Shown here: piece after piece, positions 1 through 10,325 of the stretch | How the letters are laid out: each line of letters begins with the position of its first letter | Numbering within the stretch: position 1 is the stretch's first letter | DNA from: Spirogloea muscicola | Lineage: Eukaryota > Streptophyta > Zygnematophyceae > Spirogloeales > Spirogloeaceae | Reading direction: 5' to 3' | Assembly (NCBI GenBank): GCA_009602725.1 | Contig: WELB01000008.1 | Coordinates: 1,034,418 to 1,049,685 of the forward strand | Length of the DNA: 15,268 nt | Program-made: the position numbers and the translations under genes | Notes under the pieces: generated by a model | What the model was told of the DNA's origin: nothing | What the model saw: the letters and a program-made list of their open reading frames with translations, nothing else | The model's database searches: none

Positions 1-187
1 GCTAGTCTGTCGGATCTGAGGCTCCTCACTCGTACTTATTGAGTGATCCATCCTCCCCCTGTTTTACCATTGCATCCTCAGGCCCCTTTGTAGCTGCTCA
101 CCGCTCTTAGGCCCCTCTGAACCTTTGTGAATTCTTTTTGGGCTGGCTTTTCGCAGCCCTTGCCCCCATTGGGAGTGCCACTTCTTC
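1..187 (+). mobile_element. 3' end of RLE-type non-LTR retrotransposon (copy 1)
   Basis: Bases 1-42 translate as ASLSDLRLLTRTY followed by TGA. This is the same C-terminal peptide that ends the endonuclease domain of the large element at 13239-13769 (SYSDLMLLTRGY-stop). Bases 43-187 are its 3' UTR. It contains GGGCTG-gcttttcg-CAGCCC, which can pair, and ends in GTGCCACTTCTTC. The segment is an inverted near-copy of 12313-12499, differing only at 39, 60, 71 and 103; the change at 39 is synonymous (Tyr). Similarity stops exactly after base 187, so this is the insertion's 3' boundary. The element continues to the left of the window. Confidence 0.85.
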
Positions 188-794
188 TCTGCGGTCGTCC
201 GCCGACCGTCAGAGCAGCGCCCATTGCTCGCTCGGGTGCTGCACGTCAGTCTGACCTGCGGCCGCTGACTAGAAGGGATCGATGAGAGCCCACTTTCACG
301 TAGCTGCGTGGCTGAGCACTCTCCTGCGGACCTTGTCCTTCTTTTGTGGGGAGAGCTTTCGTTGCTACTGCATGCGTCAGTAAGCCAAAATGAGGGCACT
401 AGCTGAAGACACGCATCCAGCGGTGTGCTTTGGAGCTCGACTGAACAGGTGGACAAGACGCATGGGAGCTCGATCGAGCAAGAAGCGACTGCGGATTATT
501 AGAGAAAATTGGGGCCCTATGCCACATAACGACGGTCAATTTCTGGCCATGAGTTTTGCCAGACACATAAAGAGCAATCATAACAAATGCGGGCCAGATG
601 CAACCAGGCGTACGACAACCGGGTAGGGGATGAGATGAAAATCATAAGCAAGGGGATAGGGTACGTGGACAGCCGTGACACTTGGGCATGCTCAGGGGCA
701 CCAGTCCCATCAGCTCGACTTCCATGGGAGCTTCATGGAGGGAGGGCTCCGGCAGAGCACACAAGCAAAGGATTGCAGTTGCCATACGTGGAAG
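188..794. other. Downstream flank of the transporter gene, no gene seen
   Basis: This stretch lies between the retrotransposon 3' end and the transporter stop codon. The short open frames here have no recognisable composition or motif. It presumably holds the transporter's 3' UTR. I found no TGTAA-type polyadenylation signal on the minus strand, so the transcript end cannot be placed. Confidence 0.4.
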
Positions 795-3700
795 TCATCG
801 CAAGCCGTCACTCAGGAGCTGCACGACTTCGCTGTCGCTGCTCGCTGGTGCCTCCTTGGGCTCTCCCGCACTCTCATCATTGAGCACGTGGTCCTGCAAC
901 GTGGCCCCCATCGGCGAGTGCAAGAGAGGCGACAAGCAACGAGCACACAATCAGTTGCTTCAAGTTAGAAGTTGCTCCAACCAGTGTCGCATATTGCCAC
1001 AGGCTATAGTCACCCGCAGCACTCAATGACAGCTCATGCTGGTCGAGGTCGTGCCATGTTGCAAGGAGGCGCACCAGCCTCTCCGGGGGGAAGAAGTACG
1101 AGGCTCCAGCAGCCGCTGCAGGAACGACCGAGAAGACAATGACGGCGAGAGCCTGGTGGCAGCAAGCAAGCACACAGTCACATCAGTACCAGAGTAGTCG
1201 AAAGCCCCCGCCAGACAGTGCTTGCCTCGCTCTGGCAATTAGCCAGATTGAAGGAAAGTAGACTGGTGCTCAGGGGTCAAGTATGGCTAGGGGTCATGGT
1301 CTGCTCCAAGGAGTAGGAACTTCAGGGTGGAGGAGCAAACGTGGAGGCAATTGACAAATGAATGGAAGAACTCCAAGCACTTTAGGCAATCTTAGAGCTG
1401 CAGGTTTGGGCCTGACGAGGCGGCAGTTGTTGACGAGGCCGACAGCGACAAACGGGCAGAGGAACCCGCCAACACGGCCGCCGGAGCTTGCGAGCCCGAC
1501 GCCCGTTGCCCGCACGGGTGTCGGGAAGAGCTCTGGTGAGTACACCCAGATGACGGAAGAGGAGCCCATGATGAAGGCCCGCGCAACGAACAGCACCATC
1601 ACCGCCAGCGCCTCAGGGAGACCGGGAACCGCCAGTGGCAGGATGACAATGGAAAACGCGCCCAGCAAAGCCACTGCCCAAGGCGAGTAAGCGTGTCCAT
1701 TAACATGCTTGAGCAGCTACAGGAGGGGTTACAATCACAGTGAGGTCCAGTAACTCAAACTGATGCAAGCAATGAATGAGGGAAGCAGAGAGATTACTCA
1801 GTGTCGCCTTCCGGCCGAACCGGTCCACCGTGAAGAGAGCCAAGACCAGGCCGGGCACCTCAGCACACGACGCTATGAGCACGTCCCGGTAGCTCTTCCA
1901 CCCAATTCTCGGGCGCTTGTCAGCCGTGCACTCCGTGTCTGCACCCTCCCCCTGGCCTTCCTCCAAGCTTCGCTCTGCAGAGCGCCTCGTCGTCTTTGGC
2001 TCTCCATCCACTGATAACCGCCTCCTCCCACGGGCACGTCGGCTGTGGCCCATGGCAGGATTGCCCACATGGTCTTGCCACTGCATCAGGCCCGACATGT
2101 CCGCACCGCCGAAGTGGGTACCGTCAAGAAGCCCTCTCCCTTGAAGAGCGGTGGCGCACTGCGTTGGCGAGCCGGCACCCTTGGTGGACACGATTTGCGT
2201 GGTCAAGAGGACGAGACCGTAGTATGTGAAACCATTGGCGAAGAAGACAAAGAAAAGGAGAACCGTAGGCCGCAGGAGGGGCGGTGTGAAAAGCCGACGC
2301 AGCGTACGCCCGACTGACTGATTGGTGGAGGAGGAGGAAGACATCGTTGCTTGCTTTAGGCTGCAGAGATTGAGGACTGGCTTTGCAGCGGTGGCCTTTG
2401 TGAGGGGGTCGCCATTGCCGTCGCCAGTATCCCTGGCCAGGTCTGAGGACACCCGCTGCCTCCTCTTTGTCGCCTCCGGCAGGTAGCAGCCCTCCAACTC
2501 CGGCTTGGGGCTCCTGGCGCATGATGCTGCAGATGCAGCGCAGCCAGCGCTTGCCATCAGTCGGCCATAGCATGTGCAAGGTGGAATGTCTTGCAGGAGT
2601 CATATGCTTTCTTATACTTGCTCCTTCATGAAGCTCATTGGCGTGTATGTTGCCTTGCAATCAGGTCTTCACAGCCAGTCAGACTGCATGCATCCACAAG
2701 TATCCACAAGTCCTAGCTTAAGCCGCAAAGAGAATGGCAGGAAGTCACTGAGACATTACAAGCTGTAGAGACCAACGTTCCCGCTGGTAGAGGCCTCCCG
2801 TTCACCTGAGCCATCCAGCGGAGCACCTGCATGGCCTTTTCCTTGTCGTTGTGAACCTGCACGTTGAAGTGGAGCAGGCAGTTGTCGATCAGTTTCTGGT
2901 CCAGCTATAATGAGCAGGAAGCTGCTATCAGCTTTGAAGGCACATGAGACTGCGAGCAGGGCAGGAAAAGTGAAGAAGCGGAGCACACGAGGGTGGGCAT
3001 GGCCTAGGAAAGGTGGACACCGACCAGCAGGTAACGGGGGGACTCTGGAAGCCACGGGTAGAGGGCCAGCAAGACGAGGAAGGGCAGTGAGGACACCAGG
3101 ACGAGCAATCTGCCCAATGATTAAGCACAGAGTGGTTTGTAGCAGGTGTGAGAGAAGCCTTCCGCAGGTGGGCAGCTGCTTGCAATAGTCTGGACAAAGT
3201 CCTGATCGAAGATGGTACAGATAGCAGCAGGGTTGCCTTCTTGATGCTACTCTGAGAGGCCTGCAGAAGACTTTGCACACCTACAAGCCACTAGTCAAGA
3301 AACTTGCAATCTGCTGCTACCAAAGGAATGTCACAGTAGCATGTTGACCTCCAGTGTAGATGTGGCATGATGATCCACGCTAGCAGGGCCTCAATGACCG
3401 AGCCAACCTACGCCAGGAACTTGCAGGATGTTTGAGCACTATTGCATCATGTTGACCTTGGGTCAGTCTGACATGGATCACAAAATACTGGCAGCATCGT
3501 AATCATCTTACATGGCAGAAACAGCCCGAAGAGGGACTAGGACCCTCTCAATCTGCCTTTAGCACAAGGCCATACCGTCCAGAAGAACTCAATAAATACA
3601 AGCCAGAAACCACGGCTAGCAGGAGGGAGGAACTCTGAGCACAGGTTGAACACACACTGCATGGCCAAGCAATGAGATATAAGAGCAGAAGGAGGCTTTG

Positions 3701-5353
3701 AAAAGCTCCAAGGAGGCTCATAGGTGATGACCGCATGTGAACAACGTGACTACAAGCATCACGAAGATTTGACAAGAGCAGGAGTTGCTGAAGGCAGAGT
3801 CGCCATCTACGACAGATTTGGTACTAAGAATGACCGTCAAGTAGGACGATGATAAATGAGGAGCCAGCAGGCCTGCTCACAGGGGCGCCACCCAGGCCAA
3901 AGCCGACGCCCATGCGGCAGAGGAGGAGGATCCAGAACGAAGGCGACCACGCACTGACATCGCATGCCCAGCGCAAGGACTTGCATCAAGCAATTGATGT
4001 ACTTCATCGGGGTTCTGGGCAGTTGACTATGAGGTGAAGCTGCCATTAGTTGCTGCCATCTGATCTGCCTGGGAACAATCAGAGTTGCTGGTCTGCAACA
4101 GGCCTCTCCAAGGCAAGATACGTCTCACAGGTGCTTGAGGCACGGATCAGTGCAGAACAAGTAGTTGAGGAGCATGGAGATGAGCAGGCCAGATGTGGCA
4201 CCTGACGAGGCCGAAGGCAAACGTGAAGGCAGCGGTGGCAAAGAAGCCGACTCGCCGGCCCTTGAGGTCCGCAAGAAGGCCCCAGCAGTAGCTCCCCCTG
4301 GCGGTTCCATATCACAATTACTGATGAGGGCTTGTTCAGATTAAGATGGGCTTCAGGATTACAAGCATGACTCCTGCGCACGCCCACACATGCTCCCCAG
4401 ATGCAAGCAGAGTCTCCTCAATGGACCTCCCACTGCGATTGATTTTGAGGAGGCCCAAGGGCACTGTGGAGCATACAGGAAAATGCCGAGGAAAACGAGG
4501 CTGGTAAGAAGCACCTCCTGGCCTGAAGACAGCCCCCACTCGCATCTCGCCTGCGCGCCCATTGCTCCCTCTGGTCAGTGAGAATCCCGGGCGGGCTCTG
4601 GGCTCGACTGACGTCAAGTGTCCCACCACACCGAGAAGCATGGCTGATTGTGGTCCTACAGTCGAGGGCTGACGAGGGAGCCCTGTCGGAAGGGGCAGCC
4701 CTGGGAGAGCGTACCGCAGGGCCGATGAACGACAGGAGGATGACCTCGAGGGCATCCGCCAGCCAAGCAACGCCGGTGTAGCCCACCAGGCATGCCTGGA
4801 AAAGGCCAAAGCCTGTAACAGGCAACAACCAGGCAAATTCTTGCTCATGGTGATCCATCTGCCTGCTCAATGAAGCATAGGGCCAGGGCAGGCAGGCGGT
4901 CAGGCCCTCGGGCAAATCTCATGTGCAGGGCCAGCTTGCAGGACTGCTCAGGCTGAGATTTTGGCACTCAATTTTCTCTAAGAATCCTAAGCTAAGGACT
5001 GGAGCTCCGAGCGCGGCATTGCTCCTTCCTCAAGGTGCTGGATGGCCGGGTGCCGGCCGCGACCCACCTTGGCCAGCAATGGCCTCGTCGACCGTGAACG
5101 TCGGCAGCGGCGCGTCCAGTCCAGCGCAACCGCCGTCGCTCTCGTCGGCGGCGCCCTGAGCCCACGCCACAGGCGCTGCAGAAGCTTGACGGACGCCCAA
5201 CGGTCCTTCCTGTGTCTGTCCGCCGATCAGTAATGGCGTCCTATCTCGCGGTATAGCTCGAAGCGGGCTGGCGGCGGCTGCAGGCCGGACCGGCGAGGCC
5301 GGCGCCGACGGCTGCGGCACGCCCTCGCCCGCTCGCCCCATCTCGATGCTCAT
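795..5353 (-). CDS. SV2/SVOP-like MFS transporter, 13 exons, 703 aa
   Basis: Exons: 5353-5068, 4812-4715, 4550-4477, 4297-4202, 3953-3881, 3656-3576, 3407-3349, 3109-3025, 2856-2760, 2526-1798, 1673-1417, 1152-1075 and 893-795 (TGA). Every junction is GT...AG, phases agree and the total is 704 codons. It is a 12-helix secondary transporter of the sugar/SV2-related family; the substrate cannot be read from sequence. Landmarks: a Pro/Ala-rich N-tail (1-90) with the acidic dileucine DRTPLL (37-42), suggesting vacuolar or endosomal sorting; DALE in TM1 (115-118); motif A GLLADLKGRR (159-168); RMGVGFGLGG in TM4 (198-207); EFLPPASRG (217-225); PESPRY after TM6 (277-282); VDRFGRK (550-556); and PELFPTPVR before TM11 (606-614). 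A cytosolic loop (about 285-400) and a TM7-TM8 loop (about 429-527) are unusually long, as in SV2 proteins. Least certain are the start codon and the exon 9/10 junction, where a donor at 2772 is an alternative but breaks phase. Confidence 0.9.
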
Positions 5354-6802
5354 GAGCGCAGCATCGGTGTAGACGGCAGGAGCAGCAGCGAGCGACTACT
5401 GCAGCCGAGCCATGGCCGTCGGCCGGTGATCTCAGCCGGCTGAGCCTGCGACGCTGCACATCGGCCTCGTCCTGACGACCCGCGAGGCACAAGGCGAATG
5501 CTGTGGATGACTTGGGCCTGCTCTGTTGGTGCAGATACGTATTTACGTGCTGGATGAGGAGGCCACTACATTCTATTTAGCAGGATGAGATGGGGACATT
5601 ATCTTCTACGTGAGGCTGACAAGTCGGGCGGTAAACAGCTCTCTGGACGTACTTAGGGGAGCGAGGGAAGCAATGGACTGGCCCGGCATCACGGCAACCC
5701 GTGTATCCTATGCAGGGCTACAAAGGTTTCTCGGCAAAGAAGTCGAGAACCAAGCTTGTCACAAGTCGTCGCCAGAACGCAATAAGGCAGATGTGTCACT
5801 GTTCTTGGGCCATCGAGCAGACGGCGTTTGCTATGGCCAAGGAGAAATCATGATGTCGACCCTTGTTCATCAATAGTATTCCTATACAAGGATCAAGTCT
5901 TGACAAGTTTGTGCCCTGATATTTTCGAACATCACAAGGTGTGAGTGTGGGCAGGGTGTGGATGTATTCTTTTTAAGGCCAGCAAAGGCTAAGGCAAGGG
6001 ATGATAAGGATAAACACAATCATACCTTACACCAACTTCTCACCACAGCTTAGGAATGACCATGACCTTCTAAGTTGCTTCCAAAAATCACCTAGGGGTG
6101 TCGCAGCTACCCTCGCTATGTACTGTCAGTCTCCTTCTCTGAGTATAAATTCGGGCACTTAAAACAAGAAGTGCACTTCTGGCACCTGTACTAGCTAGTC
6201 ACTGCAGCATTAGGCTAGCCTGATACAAGTGAGGCTCTAACATCATGGTACTAGGGCCTTGCCTAGGATTTACGGGGCTGGCCCAATGCACTCCATTGCT
6301 TGGGTGAGCAGGTCACCTGACGGACGTAGTATGTCAAATAGATGATATACACACATTGTATACAAATGCTAAGAAGGAAGCAAATACCATGATAATTCAT
6401 GTCGTGCAGCAGAGTGCTACAATTCGCTCTCAGCAAGCGGAATAATATGGCACACTGTCAAAGACACCAGACATTAAAAGACCATTGCATAAGCTAGTAC
6501 ACTAGATACAATGCTCGTGACATCTGTGTAGTGAAAGGCAACAAGTGCATGAGGAGAGGAGATTAATAGGTAAGAAGCGGACACATAGTCTGACATGGTT
6601 ATTCCATGGTTTGGAAGGGCAGAAAGGTCTGCCTGATAAAGGGGCAAACTATGTTGCAAAAGAATATGCACAGAAGATATTGCAAATAATGTTGTATGGA
6701 GTCCTACAAGCAAGACATCAACGGCAAACTTCTGATCTGCCAGGGGCAGCCGAGCTTGCACACGCCAACCCAGACGCGGACTGAGAGTGCCTGGACAACA
6801 AT
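5354..6802. other. Intergenic stretch without a recognisable gene
   Basis: This is about 1.4 kb of lower-GC sequence upstream of the transporter and downstream of the second minus-strand gene. Only short open frames occur (longest about 95 codons). None has a motif, and none extends convincingly through plausible splice sites. The proximal few hundred bases next to 5353 presumably hold the transporter promoter and 5' UTR. No TATA box or other element could be assigned with confidence. Confidence 0.4.
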
Positions 6803-6828
6803 ACTATTGCAATTCTCATTGCAATAGT
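6803..6828 (-). other. Perfect 11-bp hairpin with GAGA loop in presumed 3' UTR
   Basis: ACTATTGCAAT (6803-6813) and ATTGCAATAGT (6818-6828) are perfect inverted repeats separated by four bases. Read on the minus strand, as the upstream gene would be transcribed, the loop is GAGA, which fits the stable GNRA tetraloop class. It lies about 90 bases after the stop codon at 6916-6918, so it would fall in the 3' UTR of that transcript. The structure is visible in the sequence; a role in mRNA stability, 3'-end formation or localisation is inference. Confidence 0.6.
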
Positions 6829-6915
6829 GAAACTGCCGCTGGACGCTCCACAGAAGATCAGGCCACTGGTATGGCCTCACTTTCGCAACCATGTGTTCAA
6901 AGGATTGCGTGCTGC

Positions 6916-8049
6916 TCATTTTTCACCGAGCTCGGCCAAATAGACCTGCCGACGGGGTCGCCGAATCCTCCTTTGCAATGGCCGCATGCCCCGCAGCTTC
7001 ACAGATGCCTCCTTGCTCCAGAGAAAAGGGTTCACAGTGAGACTCTCGTCAGCCAGGCTGCCCGACTCATCAACCTCCACGTCGTCCATCCTGCCGGTGG
7101 AATCAATATCCCCTCTCTCTGCCAATTTAAGCGCCTCATTGTCCCGCTCCTGCCGTTCCTGTCGTCGCAGGAAGCTCCGTGCGGACTCTTTGGGCAGGAG
7201 CTCGAATTTGCTTGCATAGTCATGATCAAAGCTGTCCATGTCGGAGATGCGACCGAATCTTGCAAGCAGCCCCCGTCGAGGGCCTCCCCGCTTCACGCCG
7301 CCGTCCTCCACGGCCTCCTGGCCCTCCCCTTCCGACGCCTCTGCCTCCTTTGCCGAGCCGGCAGGGACTTGCTCGCCTTGGAATCTCAAGGCCGCTAAAG
7401 TGCTCAGAGCCACGCCCCCCGCATCACGATTCACGATACTGATAAGCTCCGTCGCACCGGCCCCAACAATTGGCCACGTGAACGCAAGGAGCTGACAACC
7501 AGCAAATGCCGACAGAATGCATCGTCAGGGCGACAAGAAGTAGCATAAGTTGCATGCAGGTTGGTGGTTGGGCCTGAGGGGCACTAGCAAGACTGACGAG
7601 TGGCGCTTCATACATGGCAGGGGTAGTCACAAACGCTATTGCGATGTGCAAAGCCAGCCAACCTACTGCATGTGCAGCATAACCACCACAACCAAGAGTT
7701 CTGCGTCTAGCAAGACCAAGAGCGGTGTTTCACCTGCAGTGCAAGCAGCAGAGTGGCCGGCACTGAGCCGCCCATGCGCCTCATCGCGGCAAGCTGAGTC
7801 AAAAAGCTCCAAATGTGCGCCGACAGTGCACGGGCAGCGACCCCCGCAGGCAGGTGCCGCCAGAGCCAAGGCCGGCAGTGGCGGCACGCCTAGAGCATCG
7901 CCGCCGGCTCTGGCGGCCCTGGCTCCGACGTCGGAGATGGCGCGCCGGCTCACAAGCACTCTGAAGGAAGGCGCGGCGCTCGCCGGAAGCGGCGGCGGCG
8001 GCGGCGGCGGCGGCGACGGCGTTGGTGCCGGCGGTCGGGCAAGGCTCAT
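6916..8049 (-). CDS. Putative spliced membrane protein of unknown family
   Basis: The strongest part is the last exon, 7491-6916 (TGA at 6918-6916, 191 residues). It opens after a pyrimidine-rich acceptor ending TTGTCAG and starts with a hydrophobic run (LLAFTWPIVGAGATELISIV). A charged soluble tail follows, with RISDMDSFDHDYASKFELL and a Glu/Arg-rich helix (SFLRRQERQERDNEALKLAE). Two upstream exons fit in phase. One is 8049-7954, with start ATG, an eight-proline run and donor GTGAGC. The other is 7889-7734 (52 residues, hydrophobic stretches), bounded by CTCTAG and CAG|GTGAAA. The joined protein would be about 275 aa with two or three membrane segments. An extra in-phase exon between 7733 and 7492 is possible. 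I do not recognise the family. The last exon is fairly secure, the exon chain is tentative, and the true start may lie elsewhere. Confidence 0.5.
7991..8014. repeat. (GGC)8 microsatellite
   Basis: Eight perfect GGC triplets. Read on the minus strand they encode the eight-proline run of the proposed first exon of the 6916-8049 gene. A triplet repeat preserves frame, which is compatible with a coding position, but it is also common in GC-rich algal DNA. Confidence 0.85.
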
Positions 8050-8500
8050 CAAGGCCCGGGAGTCACAGGTGGGCGGCCGTCTCCCCCCCTCCTCCCTCCC
8101 CCCCTCCCCGCGCGGTGCTGGGCGCGTGCCCGCGCGCCTCCCTTTTTGCGCAGCCGCCAGCCTGTCCCCAGGCCGCCATAGCCGCGGGCAGCGGGGGCCC
8201 CACCATAGCCAGGCGGGCGGCGGCGAGCGCCTCTTGCCGCCTGCCAGCCGCCGGCCGACGGCTGCCCGTCGGCTGCCCGACGGCCCTGACGCGGCCGGAC
8301 GTCGGGCAGGCGTGGCAGGCGGGGGTCGTGCGGGACGGGCCAACAAGCGCGGAGGACGATCACTGCACTCGACTCTGCCTGAACAATGTATTGGCTTGAA
8401 TTGGCCTCCCTTTCAATTCATGCGCCCCGCGCGCCTTCTCTCTCTGCTCTTCCCACAACGGAGGAAAGAGCGAAAGCAGCTCGTCGATGGGTGGCGAGGG
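8050..8500. other. GC-rich low-complexity stretch, no gene assigned
   Basis: Contains a C-rich pyrimidine tract (about 8081-8109) and short direct repeats of CGGCTGCCC around 8260-8285. Long open frames on both strands here follow from the base composition, and their translations are Arg/Pro/Gly/Ala-rich with no motif. If the minus-strand gene starts at 8049, this is its promoter and 5' UTR region. Confidence 0.4.
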
Positions 8501-8515
8501 CTGTGTAAAGAGAGA

Positions 8516-8640
8516 GAAGAAGTGGCTCTCCCAAAGAAGAAATTGCGCGCGCCCATAGAGAAGAGGGGGCTGGCAGAGGCCAGCCCTGAAAGAATGGTCA
8601 AAATCCAAAGAGCCAAAAAGATGCCGGAAAGCCAAAGCCA
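8516..8640 (-). mobile_element. Retrotransposon 3' tail (copy 2)
   Basis: Read on the minus strand this has the family's 3' UTR signature in order: a CTTTGG-rich stretch, ACCATTCTTTC, the stem-loop GGGCTGGC...GCCAGCCC (about 8565-8587), CTCTTCTCTATGGGCG, and a terminus GAGAGCCACTTCTTC ending near 8516. The last eleven bases match the ends of the copies at 1-187 and 12313. No coding remnant is recognisable immediately upstream. The upstream limit is approximate. Confidence 0.65.
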
Positions 8641-8764
8641 GCAACAACGAATGGAGAAGAGAGAGAGGGTCCAAGGTCCAAAATGAGGCCGGAAAATGTG
8701 AGAAGTGTGTCTAGTGAAGCGGCTTGTTAAAGTCCAGCCCATTGTCCGGAGGGGCCGCCGGAAA

Positions 8765-8789
8765 GAAAGTGCTCGCCCATAGAGAAGAG
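8765..8789 (-). mobile_element. Fragment of retrotransposon 3' tail (copy 3)
   Basis: Carries the 19-base signature CTCTTCTCTATGGGCGAGC on the minus strand (8789-8771). The same word is found in the tails near 9378-9396 and, in near-identical form, near 13109-13127. The stem-loop that normally precedes it is missing. Instead it abuts a plus-strand endonuclease fragment at about 8790, so the junction is a rearrangement or nested insertion. Confidence 0.55.
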
Positions 8790-9196
8790 GGTTGCCCACG
8801 CCGTCCCACGCGAGCTGGCCGTGCTATGGCTGCCGCCTCTGGGTGTCGGCGGAGTGCCTCGTTCCCTGCAGCCAGCTATTCTGACCTGATGTTGCTCACC
8901 CGGAAAGCGCTGCGAAAGAAGTGCTCGAAGGAGGAGAGGAAACAACTGCGAAGTAGATTGGTTGGCTCATCCTGCCTGATAATCCAACCTACTAGCCACG
9001 CGCCCGACAGCTGTCCGCACAGCGTCGTACAGTGCTTACACGTCCTCGGAGTGGCTTTTCAGCGCCCCGACGTGCTGCACGCGCGGGGTCCCACTAAATA
9101 AGTATCTCCGCTCGGATCAGGATAGAGGCTTGGGCGGGGGCCCTGGATATATAGAAGAAAGGACGCTTCCAGGGGCTTCTCTATGGGCGAGCCCTT
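8790..9196 (+). pseudogene. C-terminal endonuclease remnant plus 3' tail of a retrotransposon
   Basis: Bases 8794-8805 read AHAV. After a one-base loss within the expected His codon, 8808-8903 read TRAGRAMAAASGC through SYSDLMLLTR, matching the end of the endonuclease domain at 13239-13769. The usual GY-stop is replaced by unrelated sequence after 8903. Bases about 9170-9196 carry the plus-strand tail word CTTCTCTATGGGCGAGC followed by CCTTTCTTCC, a plausible 3' end. Whether 8904-9170 belongs to the same insertion is uncertain, because the interval is longer than in the other copies. Confidence 0.6.
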
Positions 9197-9203
9197 TCTT
9201 CCA

Positions 9204-9250
9204 GGAGAGAGAGGGCAGTGGCTTGTGAGAGGCCAGCCCGGAAAAAACAG
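9204..9250 (-). mobile_element. Diverged retrotransposon 3' tail fragment
   Basis: On the minus strand, TTTTTTCCGGGCTGGCCTC followed by a pyrimidine-rich stretch resembles the tail stem-loop arm and what follows it in other copies. It directly abuts the plus-strand tail ending near 9196, giving a tail-to-tail arrangement. The similarity is short, so the call is tentative. Confidence 0.35.
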
Positions 9251-9359
9251 ATAATTTTTGCCCTCACTTCGACGGGTACGCCTACGCGTCCCACGTGGCG
9301 GGGAAGCCAGGAACGCGATATTTTTTCCAGGTGATAAGGAGGTAAAAATAAGAGAAATG

Positions 9360-9690
9360 AAGCTCTTCAAAGGATGTGCTCGCCCATAGAGAAGAGTGGC
9401 TGGCAGAGCCAGCCCAAAAAGAATGGACAAGATCCCAAGCCAAAGAAAGAGGAGCCGAAAAAGAACTACACTACAGACCATGCCTTTGGACTAGGACGAA
9501 GACATCAGCCAGAGGACGCTCAGTAACCTCTAGTCAGGAGATGCAAGTCGGAGTAGCTAGCCGGGGGAAAGACGTCGCCCTGACGGAAGCCGGAGGCTGC
9601 CGCCAAAGCTCGAAGGGGGCGAAGGGCCGCAATCGTAAGATATATCCACACGGAGTATGCAAGAGTCTCTTATGCTCATCAAAAGGGGCG
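9360..9690 (-). mobile_element. 5'-truncated retrotransposon 3' end (copy 4) with endonuclease terminus
   Basis: Bases about 9606-9520 (minus) read RALAAASGFRQGDVF through SYSDLHLLTRGY and a TGA at 9522-9520, the shared C-terminus of the family. Weaker similarity (LMSIR...ETLAYSV against MRLAVSFQRTLAHAV in the large copy) extends to about 9690, with frame disruption. The 3' UTR follows, with CATTCTTTTTGGGCTGGC, the paired GCCAGCC (9399-9415) and CTCTTCTCTATGGGCGAGC (9396-9378). The 3' end near 9360 is less clear because the CTTCTTC terminus is degenerate here. Confidence 0.7.
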
Positions 9691-10290
9691 AGGGGCTGTG
9701 AAAGGTACCACCTTCTGGGTATTGCCTCGACGTGTTGAATACCAAAGTCGACAAGCTTCTTCTCCATCTGCTGCTACTTTCACAGCCATTGCCATGTTGG
9801 AATGGCTTGTCTTTCTTCTGGCTGCTGCTTACTTCAACTAGCGGCTGTTGATCAGAAGAAACAAATAATGACAATCAGTCGTATTTGGCAATTGCTTAGT
9901 TGCGCTGTTTGCGCTTCCGCTCACTCGGACCTTTGCGCACTCTATTTGGGCTGCTCTGCCACTGCAAACGCCCCCGCTCAGATGAAGGTAATCTGTTTAC
10001 CACTATCGTCCAAGAGGGGGCCGATGACTGTGAAAGGGCAGCCAAGAAAGTGGACGAGGTTCAGAGGAGTCTAGAGGCGGACAGCATGCAGCAAAGCAAT
10101 CGGGTACAATGATGCTTGTCAGTAATCACTATTCAACAATCAAAAGTCGGGATATGTAGCAGCTGTAAGGTTGCGTAAAGACAGAACTACTTTGGAGTCG
10201 CAACGCCGAGATCTAGAACGGGCAGCCTGGGCGCGACCTGCCCGGTGATGCACATGCGGACTCCTGAAGGGTTCTACGAGGGAGAGCACT

Positions 10291-10325
10291 GCCCTCCTAG
10301 GAGAGAAGGCCCTCCTAGGGAGAAC
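10291..10325. repeat. Two-copy 17-18 bp tandem repeat
   Basis: GCCCTCCTAGGAGAGAAG (10291-10308) is followed directly by GCCCTCCTAGGGAGAAC (10309-10325). Each unit contains the small palindrome CTCCTAGGAG or a near version of it. No function is assigned. Confidence 0.7.

Noticed and set aside
64-456. 130-codon minus-strand frame at the left end
   Set aside because: It is antisense to the retroelement 3' UTR. Its similarity to the end of the frame near 12300-12436 reflects the inverted repeat, not a shared protein.
5610-5876. 88-codon plus-strand frame in the intergenic stretch
   Set aside because: No motif and no biased composition compared with its surroundings. It is consistent with chance.
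6474-6761. 95-codon hydrophobic minus-strand frame
   Set aside because: The hydrophobicity fits AT-rich chance translation. It has no splice continuity with the gene at 6916 and no conserved motif.
7550-8686. 378-codon plus-strand open frame
   Set aside because: Its translation is Gly/Arg/Pro-rich from GC-rich DNA and ends inside an antisense retroelement tail. The minus strand has better splice sites and composition over the same region.
9900-10112. Short plus-strand frame ending in a Glu/Lys-rich helix-like peptide
   Set aside because: No start context, no splice partner and no family motif. It looks mildly coding near its end but cannot be supported from this sequence alone.
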